A stretch of 64,000 nucleotides of DNA from Diadophis punctatus similis (lineage: Eukaryota; Chordata; Lepidosauria; Squamata; Dipsadidae): the NCBI GenBank assembly GCA_023053685.1, contig JALIGW010000061.1, forward strand, positions 3,118,001 through 3,182,000, read 5' to 3'. Both the position numbers and the translations under genes were made by a program. This document shows positions 22,201 through 33,985 of this stretch, piece after piece; positions within the stretch are counted from its first letter, which is position 1, and each line of letters begins with the position of its first letter. The notes beneath the pieces are model-generated. The model was not told the DNA's origin, did no database searches, and worked only from the letters and a program-made list of their open reading frames with translations.

Positions 22201-25200
22201 AGTGAAGTGTTTTCCCCGAGATACTCACAGGTATCAGCCAGGAACTCCACCCCCAGCATCTGTGAATAAAAACTACAATGGAGTGAGGTTTTGTTCCCCC
22301 AGATACTCACAGGTCTCAGCCAAGAACTCCACCCCCAGCTTCTGTGAATTCAAACTACAATGGAGTGAGGTTCCCCCCCCCCCAGATACTCACAGGTCCC
22401 AGCAAGGACCTCCACCCCCAGCTTTTGTGAATTCAAACTACAATGGAGTGAGGTTTTCCCGCCGATACTCACAGGTCTCAGCCAGGAACTCCACCCCCAG
22501 CTTCTGTGAATTCAAACTACAATGGAGTGAGGTTTTTTCCCCAGATACTCACAGGTCTCAGCCAGGAACTCCACGGCAAGCTTCTGTGAATTCATACTGC
22601 AATGGAGTGAGGTTTTTTAACCCAGAAACTCACAGGTCTCAGCCAGGAACTCCACCCCCAGCTTCTGTGAATTCAAACTACAATGGAGTGAAGTGTTTCC
22701 CCCGAGATACTCACAGGTATCAGCCAGGAACTCCACCCCCAGCATCTGTGAATTCAAACTACAATGGAGTGAGGTTTTGTTCCCCCAGATACTCACAGGT
22801 CTCAGCCAGGAACTCCACCCCCAGCATCTGTGAATTCAAACTACAATGGAGTGAGGTTTTGTTCCCCCAGATACTCACAGGTCTCAGCCAAGAACTCCAC
22901 CCCCAGCTTCTGTGAATTCAAACTACAATGGAGTGAGGTTTTCCCCCCCCCCAGATACTCACAGGTCTCAGCAAGGACCTCCACCCCCAGCTTCTGTGAA
23001 TTCAAACTACAATGGAGTGAGGTTTTTTCCCCAGATACTCACAGGTCTCAGCCAGGAACTCCACGGCAAGCTTCTGTGAATTCATACTGCAATGGAGTGA
23101 GGTTTTTTAACCCAGAAACTCACAGGTCTCAGCCAGGAACTCCACCCCCGGCTTCTGTGAATTCAAACTACAATGGAGTGAGGTTTTGTTCCCCCAGATA
23201 CTCACAGGTCTCAGCCAGGAACTCCACCCCCAGCTTCTGTGAATTCAAACTACAATGAAGTGACGTTTTTTCCCAAGATACTCACAGGTCTCAGCCAGGA
23301 ACTCCACCCCCAGCTTCTGTGAATTCAAACTACAATGGAGTGAGGTTTCTTCCCCCAGATACTCACAGGTCTCAGCCAGGAACTCCACTCCAGCTTCTGT
23401 GAATTCAAACTACAATGGAGTGAGGTTTGTTCCCCCAGATACTCACAAGTCTCAGCCAGGAACTCCACCCGCAGCTTCTGTGAATTCAAACTACAATGGA
23501 GTGAGGTTTTTTCCCCCAGATACTCACAGGTCTCAGCCAGGAACTCCACGCCCAGCTTCTGTGAATTCAAACTACAATGTAGTGAGGTTTCTTCCCCCAG
23601 ATACTCACAGGTCTCAGCCAGGAACTCCACCCCCAGCTTCTGTGAATTCAAACTACAATGGAGTGAGGTTTGTTCCCCCAGATACTCACAGGTCTCAGCC
23701 AGGAACTCCACCCCCAGCTTCTGTGAATTCAAACTACAATGGAGTGAAGTGTTTCCCCCGAGATACTCACAGGTATCAGCCAGGAACTCCACCCCAGCTT
23801 ATGTGAATTGAAACTACAATGCAGTGAGGATTTTTTTCCCAGATACTCACAGGTCTCAGCCAGGAACTCCACCCCCAGCATCTGTGAATTCAAACTACAA
23901 TGGAGTGAGGTTTTGTTCCCCCAGATACTCACAGGTCTCAGCCAAGAACTCCACCCCCAGCTTCTGTGAATTCAAACTACAGTGGAGTGAGGTTTCCCCC
24001 CCCCAGATACTCACAGGTCTCAGCAAGGACCTCCACCCCCAGCTTTTGTGAATTCAAACTACAATGGAGTGAGGTTTTCCCGCCGATACTCACAGGTCTC
24101 AGCCAGGAACTCCACCCCCAGCATCTGTGAATTCAAACTACAATGGAGTGAGGTTTTTTCCCCAGATACTCACAGGTCTCAGCCAGGAACTCCACGCCAA
24201 GCTTCTGTGAATTCATACTGCAATGGAGTGAGGTTTTTTAACCCAGAAACTCACAGGTCTCAGCCAGGAACTCCACCCCCGGCTTCTGTGAATTCAAACT
24301 ACAATGGAGTGAGGTTTTGTTCCCCCAGATACTCACAGGTCTCAGCCAGGAACTCCACCCCCAGCTTCTGTGAATTCAAACTACAATGAAGTGAGGTTTT
24401 GTTCCCCCAGATACTCACAGGTCTCAGCCAGGAACTCCACGCCCAGCTTCTGTGAATTCATACTGCAATGGAGTGAGGTTTTTTAACCCAGAAACTCACA
24501 GGTCTCAGCCAGGAACTCCACCCCCAGCTTCTGTGAATTCAAACTACAATGGAGGGAGGTTCCCCCCCCGATACTCACAGGTCTCAGCCAGGAACTCCAC
24601 TCCCAGCTTCTGTGAAATCAAACTACAATGGAGTGAGGTTTTTTTCCCAGATACTCACAGGTCTTAGCCAGGAACTCCACCCCCAGCTTCTGTGAATTCA
24701 AACTACAATGCAGTGAGGTTTTGTTCCCCCAGACACTCACAGGTCTCAGCCAGGAACTCCACCCCCAGCTTCTGTGAATTCAAACTACAATGCAGTGAGG
24801 TTTTGTTCCCCCAGATACTCACAGGTCTCAGCCAGGAACTCCACCCCCAGCTTCTGTGAATTCAAACTACAATGGAGTGAAGTGTTTCCCCCAAGATACT
24901 CACAGGTATCAGCCAGGAACTCCACCCCAGCTTCTGTGAATTGAAACTACAATGCAGTGAGGTTTTCCCGCCCAGATACTCACAAGCCTCAGCCAGGAAT
25001 TCCACCCCCAGCTTCTGTGAATTCAAACTAAAATGGATTGAGGTTTTTCTCCCAGATACTCACAGGTCTCAGCCAGGAACTCCACCCCCAGCTTCTGTGA
25101 ATTCAAACTGCAATGGAGTGAGGTTTTTTCCCCCAGATACTAACAGGTCTCACCCAAGAACTCCACCCCCAGCTTCTGTGAATTCAAACTACAATGGATT

Positions 25201-26060
25201 GAGGTTTTGTTCCCCCAGATACTCACAGGTCTCAGCCAGGAACTCCACTCCCAGCTTCTGTGAATTCAAACTATAATGGGATGTCGTTTTTTCCCCCAGA
25301 AACTAACAAGTCTCAGCCAGGAGCTACACCCCCAGCTTCTGTGAATTCAAACTACAATGGATTGAGGTTTGTTCCCCCAGATACTCACAGGTCTCAGCCA
25401 GGAACTCCACCCCCAGCTTCTGTGAATTCAAACTACAATGGAGTGAGGTTTGTTCCCCCAGATACTCACGGGTCTCAGCCAGGAACTCCACGCCCAGCTT
25501 CTGTGAATTGAAACTACAATGGAGTGAGGTTTGTTCCCCCAGATACTCACAGGTCTCAGCCAGGAACTCCACCCCCAGCTTCTGTGAATTCAAACTACAA
25601 TGGAGTGAAGTGTTTTCCCCGAGATACTCACAGGTATCAGCCAGGAACTCCACCCCCAGCATCTGTGAATAAAAACTACAATGGAGTGAGGTTTTGTTCC
25701 CCCAGATACTCACAGGTCTCAGCCAAGAACTCCACCCCCAGCTTCTGTGAATTCAAACTACAATGGAGTGAGGTTTCCCCCCCCCAGATACTCACAGGTC
25801 CCAGCAAGGACCTCCACCCCCAGCTTTTGTGAATTCAAACTACAATGGAGTGAGGTTTTCCCGCCGATACTCACAGGTCTCAGCCAGGAACTCCACCCCC
25901 AGCTTCTGTGAATTCAAACTACAATGGAGTGAGGTTTTTTCCCCAGATACTCACAGGTCTCAGCCAGGAACTCCACGGCAAGCTTCTGTGAATTCATACT
26001 GCAATGGAGTGAGGTTTTTTAACCCAGAAACTCACAGGTCTCAGCCAGGAACTCCACCCC
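19230..26060. repeat. 3,404-bp higher-order repeat, two tandem copies
   Basis: Copy 1 (about 19230-22633) is followed at once by copy 2 (22634 to about 26060), offset 3,404 bp or 42 monomers. Diagnostic variants repeat in order: ACGGCAAGCTT, GACGTTTTTTCCCAAG, CCACTCCAGC, CCCAGCTTATG, AAACTACAGTGG, GTGAATAAAAAC and GGTCCCAGCAAGG. The offset changes by only a few bases along the block, at C-tract length differences. The junction falls between two similar TTCTGTGAATTC monomers, as expected for in-register unequal exchange. Confidence 0.9.
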
Positions 26061-26099
26061 CGGCTTCTGTGAATTCAAACTACAATGGAGTGAGGTTTT

Positions 26100-29000
26100 G
26101 TTCCCCCAGATACTCACAGGTCTCAGCCAGGAACTCCACCCCCAGCTTCTGTGAATTCAAACTACAATGGAGTGAGGTTTTTTCCCAAGATACTCACAGG
26201 TCTCAGCCAGGAACTCCACCCCCAGCTTCTGTGAATTCAAACTACAATGGAGTTAGGTTTCTTCCCCCAGATACTCACAGGTCTCAGCCAGGAACTCCAC
26301 TCCAGCTTCTGTGAATTCAAACTACAATGGAGTGAGGTTTTTTCCCCCAGATACTCACAAGTCTCAGCCAGGAACTCCACCCGCAGCTTCTGTGAATTCA
26401 AACTACAATGGAGTGAGGTTTTTTCCCCCAGATACTCACAGGTCTCAGCCAGGAACTCCACGCCCAGCTTCTGTGAATTCAAACTACAATGTAGTGAGGT
26501 TTCTTCCCCCAGATACTCACAGGTCTCAGCCAGGAACTCCACGCCCAGCTTCTGTGAATTCAAACTACAATGGAGTGAGGTTTGTTCCCCCAGATACTCA
26601 CAGGTCTCAGCCAGGAACTCCACCCCCAGCTTCTGTGAATTCAAACTACAATGGAGTGAGGTTTTTTTCCCCAGAAACTCACTGGTATCAGCCAGGAACT
26701 CCACCCCAGCTTCTGTGAATTGAAACTACAATGCAGTGAGTTTTTTTTCCCAGATACTCACAGGTCTCAGCCAGGAACTCCACCCCCAGCATCTGTGAAT
26801 TCAAACTACAATGGAGTGAGGTTTTGTTCCCCCAGATACTCACAGGTCTCAGCCAAGAACTCCACCCCCAGCTTCTGTGAATTCAAACTACAATGGAGTG
26901 AGGTTTCCCCCCCCCCCAGATACTCACAGGTCTCAGCAAGGACCTCCACCCCCAGCTTTTGTGAATTCAAACTACAATGGAGGGAGGTTCCCCCCCCCGA
27001 TACTCACAGGTCTCAGCCAGGAACTCCACTCCCAGCTTCTGTGAAATCAAACTACAATGGAGTGAGGTTTTTTTCCCAGATACTCACAGGTCTTAGCCAG
27101 GAACTCCACCCCCAGCTTCTGTGAATTGAAACTACAATGCAGTGAGGTTTTGTTCCCCCAGATACTCACGGGTCTCAGCCAGGAACTCCACGCCCAGCTT
27201 CTGTGAATTCAAACTACAATGGAGTGAGGTTTGTTCCCCCAGATACTCACAGGTCTCAGCCAGGAACTCCACCCCTAGCTTCTGTGAATTCAAACTACAA
27301 TGGAGGGAGGTTCCCCCCCCCCCGATATTCACAGGTCTCAGCCAGGAACTCCACTCCCAGCTTCTGTGAAATCAAACTACAATGGAGTGAGGTTTTTTTC
27401 CCAGATACTCACAGGTCTTAGCCAGGAACTCCACCCCCAGCTTCTGTGAATTGAAACTACAATACAGTGAGGTTTTGTTCCCCCAGATACTCACGGGTCT
27501 CAGCCAGGAACTCCACGCCCAGCTTCTGTGAATTCAAACTACAATGGAGTGAGGTTTGTTCCCCCAGATACTCACAGGTCTCAGCCAGGAACTCCACCCC
27601 CAGCTTCTGTGAATTCAAACTACAATGGAGTGAAGTGTTTCCCCCGAGATACTCAAAGGTATCAGCCAGGAACTCCACCCCAGCTTCTGTGAATTGAAAC
27701 TACAATGCAGTGAGGTTTTTCCCCCCAGATACTCACAAGCCTCAGCCAGGAATTCCACCCCCAGCTTCTGTGAATTCAAACTAAAATGGATTGAGGTTTT
27801 TCTCCCAGATACTCACAGGTCTCAGCCAGGAACTCCACCCCCAGCTTCTGTGAATTCAAACTGCAATGGAGTGAGGTTTTTTCCCCCAGATACTAACAGG
27901 TCTCACCCAAGAACTCCACCCCCAGCTTCTGTGAATTCAAACTACAATGGATTGAGGTTTTTTTCCGAGATACTCACAGGTCTCAGCCAGGAACTCCACG
28001 CCCAGCTTCTGTGAATTCAAACTACAATGTAGTGAGGTTTCTTCCCCCAGATACTCACAGGTCTCAGCCAGGAACTCCACCCCCAGCTTCTGTGAATTCA
28101 AACTACAATGGAGTGAGGTTTGTTCCCCCAGATACTCACAGGTCTCAGCCAGGAACTCCACCCCCAGCTTCTGTGAATTCAAACTACAATGGAGTGAGGT
28201 TTTTTCCCAAGATACTCACAGGTCTCAGCCAGGAACTCCACCCCCAGCTTCTGTGAATTCAAACTACAATGGAGTTAGGTTTCTTCCCCCAGATACTCAC
28301 AGGTCTCAGCCAGGAACTCCACTCCAGCTTCTGTGAATTCAAACTACAATGGAGTGAGGTTTTTTCCCCCAGATACTCACAAGTCTCAGCCAGGAACTCC
28401 ACCCGCAGCTTCTGTGAATTCAAACTACAATGGAGTGAGGTTTTTTCCCCCAGATACTCACAGGTCTCAGCCAGGAACTCCACGCCCAGCTTCTGTGAAT
28501 TCAAACTACAATGTAGTGAGGTTTCTTCCCCCAGATACTCACAGGTCTCAGCCAGGAACTCCACGCCCAGCTTCTGTGAATTCAAACTACAATGGAGTGA
28601 GGTTTGTTCCCCCAGATACTCACAGGTCTCAGCCAGGAACTCCACCCCCAGCTTCTGTGAATTCAAACTACAATGGAGTGAGGTTTTTTTCCCCAGAAAC
28701 TCACTGGTATCAGCCAGGAACTCCACCCCAGCTTCTGTGAATTGAAACTACAATGCAGTGAGTTTTTTTTCCCAGATACTCACAGGTCTCAGCCAGGAAC
28801 TCCACCCCCAGCATCTGTGAATTCAAACTACAATGGAGTGAGGTTTTGTTCCCCCAGATACTCACAGGTCTCAGCCAAGAACTCCACCCCCAGCTTCTGT
28901 GAATTCAAACTACAATGGAGTGAGGTTTCCCCCCCCCCCCCAGATACTCACAGGTCTCAGCAAGGACCTCCACCCCCAGCTTTTGTGAATTCAAACTACA

Positions 29001-30220
29001 ATGGAGGGAGGTTCCCCCCCCCGATACTCACAGGTCTCAGCCAGGAACTCCACTCCCAGCTTCTGTGAAATCAAACTACAATGGAGTGAGGTTTTTTTCC
29101 CAGATACTCACAGGTCTTAGCCAGGAACTCCACCCCCAGCTTCTGTGAATTGAAACTACAATGCAGTGAGGTTTTGTTCCCCCAGATACTCACGGGTCTC
29201 AGCCAGGAACTCCACGCCCAGCTTCTGTGAATTCAAACTACAATGGAGTGAGGTTTGTTCCCCCAGATACTCACAGGTCTCAGCCAGGAACTCCACCCCT
29301 AGCTTCTGTGAATTCAAACTACAATGGAGGGAGGTTCCCCCCCCCCCCCGATATTCACAGGTCTCAGCCAGGAACTCCACTCCCAGCTTCTGTGAAATCA
29401 AACTACAATGGAGTGAGGTTTTTTTCCCAGATACTCACAGGTCTTAGCCAGGAACTCCACCCCCAGCTTCTGTGAATTGAAACTACAATACAGTGAGGTT
29501 TTGTTCCCCCAGATACTCACGGGTCTCAGCCAGGAACTCCACGCCCAGCTTCTGTGAATTCAAACTACAATGGAGTGAGGTTTGTTCCCCCAGATACTCA
29601 CAGGTCTCAGCCAGGAACTCCACCCCCAGCTTCTGTGAATTCAAACTACAATGGAGTGAAGTGTTTCCCCCGAGATACTCAAAGGTATCAGCCAGGAACT
29701 CCACCCCAGCTTCTGTGAATTGAAACTACAATGCAGTGAGGTTTTTCCCCCCAGATACTCACAAGCCTCAGCCAGGAATTCCACCCCCAGCTTCTGTGAA
29801 TTCAAACTAAAATGGATTGAGGTTTTTCTCCCAGATACTCACAGGTCTCAGCCAGGAACTCCACCCCCAGCTTCTGTGAATTCAAACTGCAATGGAGTGA
29901 GGTTTTTTCCCCCAGATACTAACAGGTCTCACCCAAGAACTCCACCCCCAGCTTCTGTGAATTCAAACTACAATGGATTGAGGTTTTTTTCCGAGATACT
30001 CACAGGTCTCAGCCAGGAACTCCACGCCCAGCTTCTGTGAATTCAAACTACAATGTAGTGAGGTTTCTTCCCCCAGATACTCACAGGTCTCAGCCAGGAA
30101 CTCCACGCCCAGCTTCTGTGAATTCAAACTACAATGGAGTGAGGTTTGTTCCCCCAGATACTCACAGGTCTCAGCCAGGAACTCCACCCCCAGCTTCTGT
30201 GAATTCAAACTACAATGGAG
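26100..30220. repeat. ~2,024-bp higher-order repeat, two tandem copies
   Basis: Copy 1 (about 26100-28120) and copy 2 (about 28125-30215) differ by an offset that drifts from 2,022 to 2,026 bp, 25 monomers. The drift comes from C-tract length, for example a 13-C run at 28929-28941. Shared markers are GGAGTTAGG, CACTGGTATCAG, GAGTTTTTTTTCCC, CCACCCCTAGC, GATATTCACAGG, AATACAGTGAGG and ACTCAAAGG. This is the first block with the ACTCAAAGG module that dominates the right half. Confidence 0.86.
27125..28005. repeat. ACTCAAAGG module, ~11 monomers, first of ten copies
   Basis: A fixed run of about 11 monomers: two TCACGGG monomers, an ACTCAAAGG monomer (27651), the doubled-EcoRI AAACTAAAATGG pair, an AAACTGCAATGG monomer, a CACCCAAGAAC monomer and usually a TTTTTTTCCGAGATAC junction. 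The ACTCAAAGG marker recurs at 29677, 31215, 33316, 34528, 36956, 38649, 43084, 53249 and 60992. Offsets between them are near whole monomer numbers. The marker is absent from the first 27 kb, where the matching position reads ACTCACAGG. Confidence 0.85.
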
Positions 30221-33200
30221 TGAGGTTTTTTTCCCCAGAAACTCACTGGTATCAGCCAGGAACTCCACCACAGCTTCTGTGAATTGAAACTACAATGCAG
30301 TGAGTTTTTTTTCCCAGATACTCACAGGTCTCAGCCAGGAACTCCACCCCCAGCATCTGTGAATTCAAACTACAATGGAGTGAGGTTTTGTTCCCCCAGA
30401 TACTCACAGGTCTCAGCCAAGAACTCCACCCCCAGCTTCTGTGAATTCAAACTACAATGGAGTGAGGTTTCCCCCCCCCCAGATACTCACAGGTCTCAGC
30501 AAGGACCTCCACCCCCAGCTTTTGTGAATTCAAACTACAATGGAGGGAGGTTCCCCCCCCCGATACTCACAGGTCTCAGCCAGGAACTCCACGCCCAGCT
30601 TCTGTGAAATCAAACTACAATGGAGTGAGGTTTTTTTCCCAGATACTCACAGGTCTTAGCCAGGAACTCCACCCCCAGCTTCTGTGAATTGAAACTACAA
30701 TGCAGTGAGGTTTTGTTCCCCCAGATACTCACGGGTCTCAGCCAGGAACTCCACGCCCAGCTTCTGTGAATTCAAACTACAATGGAGTGAGGTTTGTTCC
30801 CCCAGATACTCACAGGTCTCAGCCAGGAACTCCACCCCTAGCTTCTGTGAATTCAAACTACAATGGAGGGAGGTTCCCCCCCCCCCCGATATTCACAGGT
30901 CTCAGCCAGGAACTCCACTCCCAGCTTCTGTGAAATCAAACTACAATGGAGTGAGGTTTTTTTCCCAGATACTCACAGGTCTTAGCCAGGAACTCCACCC
31001 CCAGCTTCTGTGAATTGAAACTACAATACAGTGAGGTTTTGTTCCCCCAGATACTCACGGGTCTCAGCCAGGAACTCCACGCCCAGCTTCTGTGAATTCA
31101 AACTACAATGGAGTGAGGTTTGTTCCCCCAGATACTCACAGGTCTCAGCCAGGAACTCCACCCCCAGCTTCTGTGAATTCAAACTACAATGGAGTGAAGT
31201 GTTTCCCCCGAGATACTCAAAGGTATCAGCCAGGAACTCCACCCCAGCTTCTGTGAATTGAAACTACAATGCAGTGAGGTTTTTCCCCCCAGATACTCAC
31301 AAGCCTCAGCCAGGAATTCCACCCCCAGCTTCTGTGAATTCAAACTAAAATGGATTGAGGTTTTTCTCCCAGATACTCACAGGTCTCAGCCAGGAACTCC
31401 ACCCCCAGCTTCTGTGAATTCAAACTGCAATGGAGTGAGGTTTTTTCCCCCAGATACTAACAGGTCTCACCCAAGAACTCCACCCCCAGCTTCTGTGAAT
31501 TCAAACTACAATGGATTGAGGTTTTTTTCCGAGATACTCACAGGTCTCAGCCAGGAACTCCACGCCCAGCTTCTGTGAATTCAAACTACAATGTAGTGAG
31601 GTTTCTTCCCCCAGATACTCACAGGTCTCAGCCAGGAACTCCACCCCCAGCTTCTGTGAATTCAAACTACAATGGAGTGAGGTTTGTTCCCCCAGATACT
31701 CACAGGTCTCAGCCAGGAACTCCACCCCCAGCTTCTGTGAATTCAAACTACAATGGAGTGAGGTTTTTTTACCCAGAAACTCACTGGTATCAGCCAGGAA
31801 CTCCACCCCAGCTTCTGTGAATTGAAACTACAATGCAGTGAGTTTTTTTTCCCAGATACTCACAGGTCTCAGCCAGGAACTCCACGCCCAGCTTCTGTGA
31901 ATTCAAACTAAAATGGATTGAGGTTTTTCTCCCAGATACTCACAGGTCTCAGCCAGGAACTCCACCCCCAGCTTCTGTGAATTCAAACTGCAATGGAGTG
32001 AGGTTTTTTCCCCCAGATACTAACAGGTCTCACCCAAGAACTCCACCCCCAGCTTCTGTGAATTCAAACTACAATGGATTGAGGTTTTTTTCCGAGATAC
32101 TCACAGGTCTCAGCCAGGAACTCCACGCCCAGCTTCTGTGAATTCAAACTACAATGTAGTGAGGTTTCTTCCCCCAGATACTCACAGGTCTCAGCCAGGA
32201 ACTCCACGCCCAGCTTCTGTGAATTCAAACTACAATGGAGTGAGGTTTGTTCCCCCAGATACTCACAGGTCTCAGCCAGGAACTCCACCCCCAGCTTCTG
32301 TGAATTCAAACTACAATGGAGTGAGGTTTTTTTCCCCAGAAACTCACTGGTATCAGCCAGGAACTCCACCACAGCTTCTGTGAATTGAAACTACAATGCA
32401 GTGAGTTTTTTTTCCCAGATACTCACAGGTCTCAGCCAGGAACTCCACCCCCAGCATCTGTGAATTCAAACTACAATGGAGTGAGGTTTTGTTCCCCCAG
32501 ATACTCACAGGTCTCAGCCAAGAACTCCACCCCCAGCTTCTGTGAATTCAAACTACAATGGAGTGAGGTTTCCCCCCCCCCAGATACTCACAGGTCTCAG
32601 CAAGGACCTCCACCCCCAGCTTTTGTGAATTCAAACTACAATGGAGGGAGGTTCCCCCCCCCGATACTCACAGGTCTCAGCCAGGAACTCCACGCCCAGC
32701 TTCTGTGAAATCAAACTACAATGGAGTGAGGTTTTTTTCCCAGATACTCACAGGTCTTAGCCAGGAACTCCACCCCCAGCTTCTGTGAATTGAAACTACA
32801 ATGCAGTGAGGTTTTGTTCCCCCAGATACTCACGGGTCTCAGCCAGGAACTCCACGCCCAGCTTCTGTGAATTCAAACTACAATGGAGTGAGGTTTGTTC
32901 CCCCAGATACTCACAGGTCTCAGCCAGGAACTCCACCCCTAGCTTCTGTGAATTCAAACTACAATGGAGGGAGGTTCCCCCCCCCCCCGATATTCACAGG
33001 TCTCAGCCAGGAACTCCACTCCCAGCTTCTGTGAAATCAAACTACAATGGAGTGAGGTTTTTTTCCCAGATACTCACAGGTCTTAGCCAGGAACTCCACC
33101 CCCAGCTTCTGTGAATTGAAACTACAATACAGTGAGGTTTTGTTCCCCCAGATACTCACGGGTCTCAGCCAGGAACTCCACGCCCAGCTTCTGTGAATTC

Positions 33201-33985
33201 AAACTACAATGGAGTGAGGTTTGTTCCCCCAGATACTCACAGGTCTCAGCCAGGAACTCCACCCCCAGCTTCTGTGAATTCAAACTACAATGGAGTGAAG
33301 TGTTTCCCCCGAGATACTCAAAGGTATCAGCCAGGAACTCCACCCCAGCTTCTGTGAATTGAAACTACAATGCAGTGAGGTTTTTCCCCCCAGATACTCA
33401 CAAGCCTCAGCCAGGAATTCCACCCCCAGCTTCTGTGAATTCAAACTAAAATGGATTGAGGTTTTTCTCCCAGATACTCACAGGTCTCAGCCAGGAACTC
33501 CACCCCCAGCTTCTGTGAATTCAAACTGCAATGGAGTGAGGTTTTTTCCCCCAGATACTAACAGGTCTCACCCAAGAACTCCACCCCCAGCTTCTGTGAA
33601 TTCAAACTACAATGGATTGAGGTTTTTTTCCGAGATACTCACAGGTCTCAGCCAGGAACTCCACGCCCAGCTTCTGTGAATTCAAACTACAATGTAGTGA
33701 GGTTTCTTCCCCCAGATACTCACAGGTCTCAGCCAGGAACTCCACCCCCAGCTTCTGTGAATTCAAACTACAATGGAGTGAGGTTTGTTCCCCCAGATAC
33801 TCACAGGTCTCAGCCAGGAACTCCACCCCCAGCTTCTGTGAATTCAAACTACAATGGAGTGAGGTTTTTTTACCCAGAAACTCACTGGTATCAGCCAGGA
33901 ACTCCACCCCAGCTTCTGTGAATTGAAACTACAATGCAGTGAGTTTTTTTTCCCAGATACTCACAGGTCTCAGCCAGGAACTCCA
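29785..33985. repeat. 2,101-bp higher-order repeat, two tandem copies
   Basis: Copy 1 (29785-31885) is directly followed by copy 2 (31886-33985), offset 2,101 bp, 26 monomers. Rare linked states such as CCACCACAGC (about 30266 and 32367) and TTTTTTTACCCAG (about 31767 and 33868) are shared. I found no difference between copies in the lines compared. Inside each copy the ACTCAAAGG module is itself partly doubled (offsets 1,538 and 563 bp), so this is a repeat nested in a repeat. It looks like one of the youngest events here. Confidence 0.9.

Noticed and set aside
29337..29349. Rho-independent terminator or promoter-like elements in T/C tracts
   Set aside because: The tracts are part of every monomer and have no paired stem. 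Nothing suggests a prokaryotic context.
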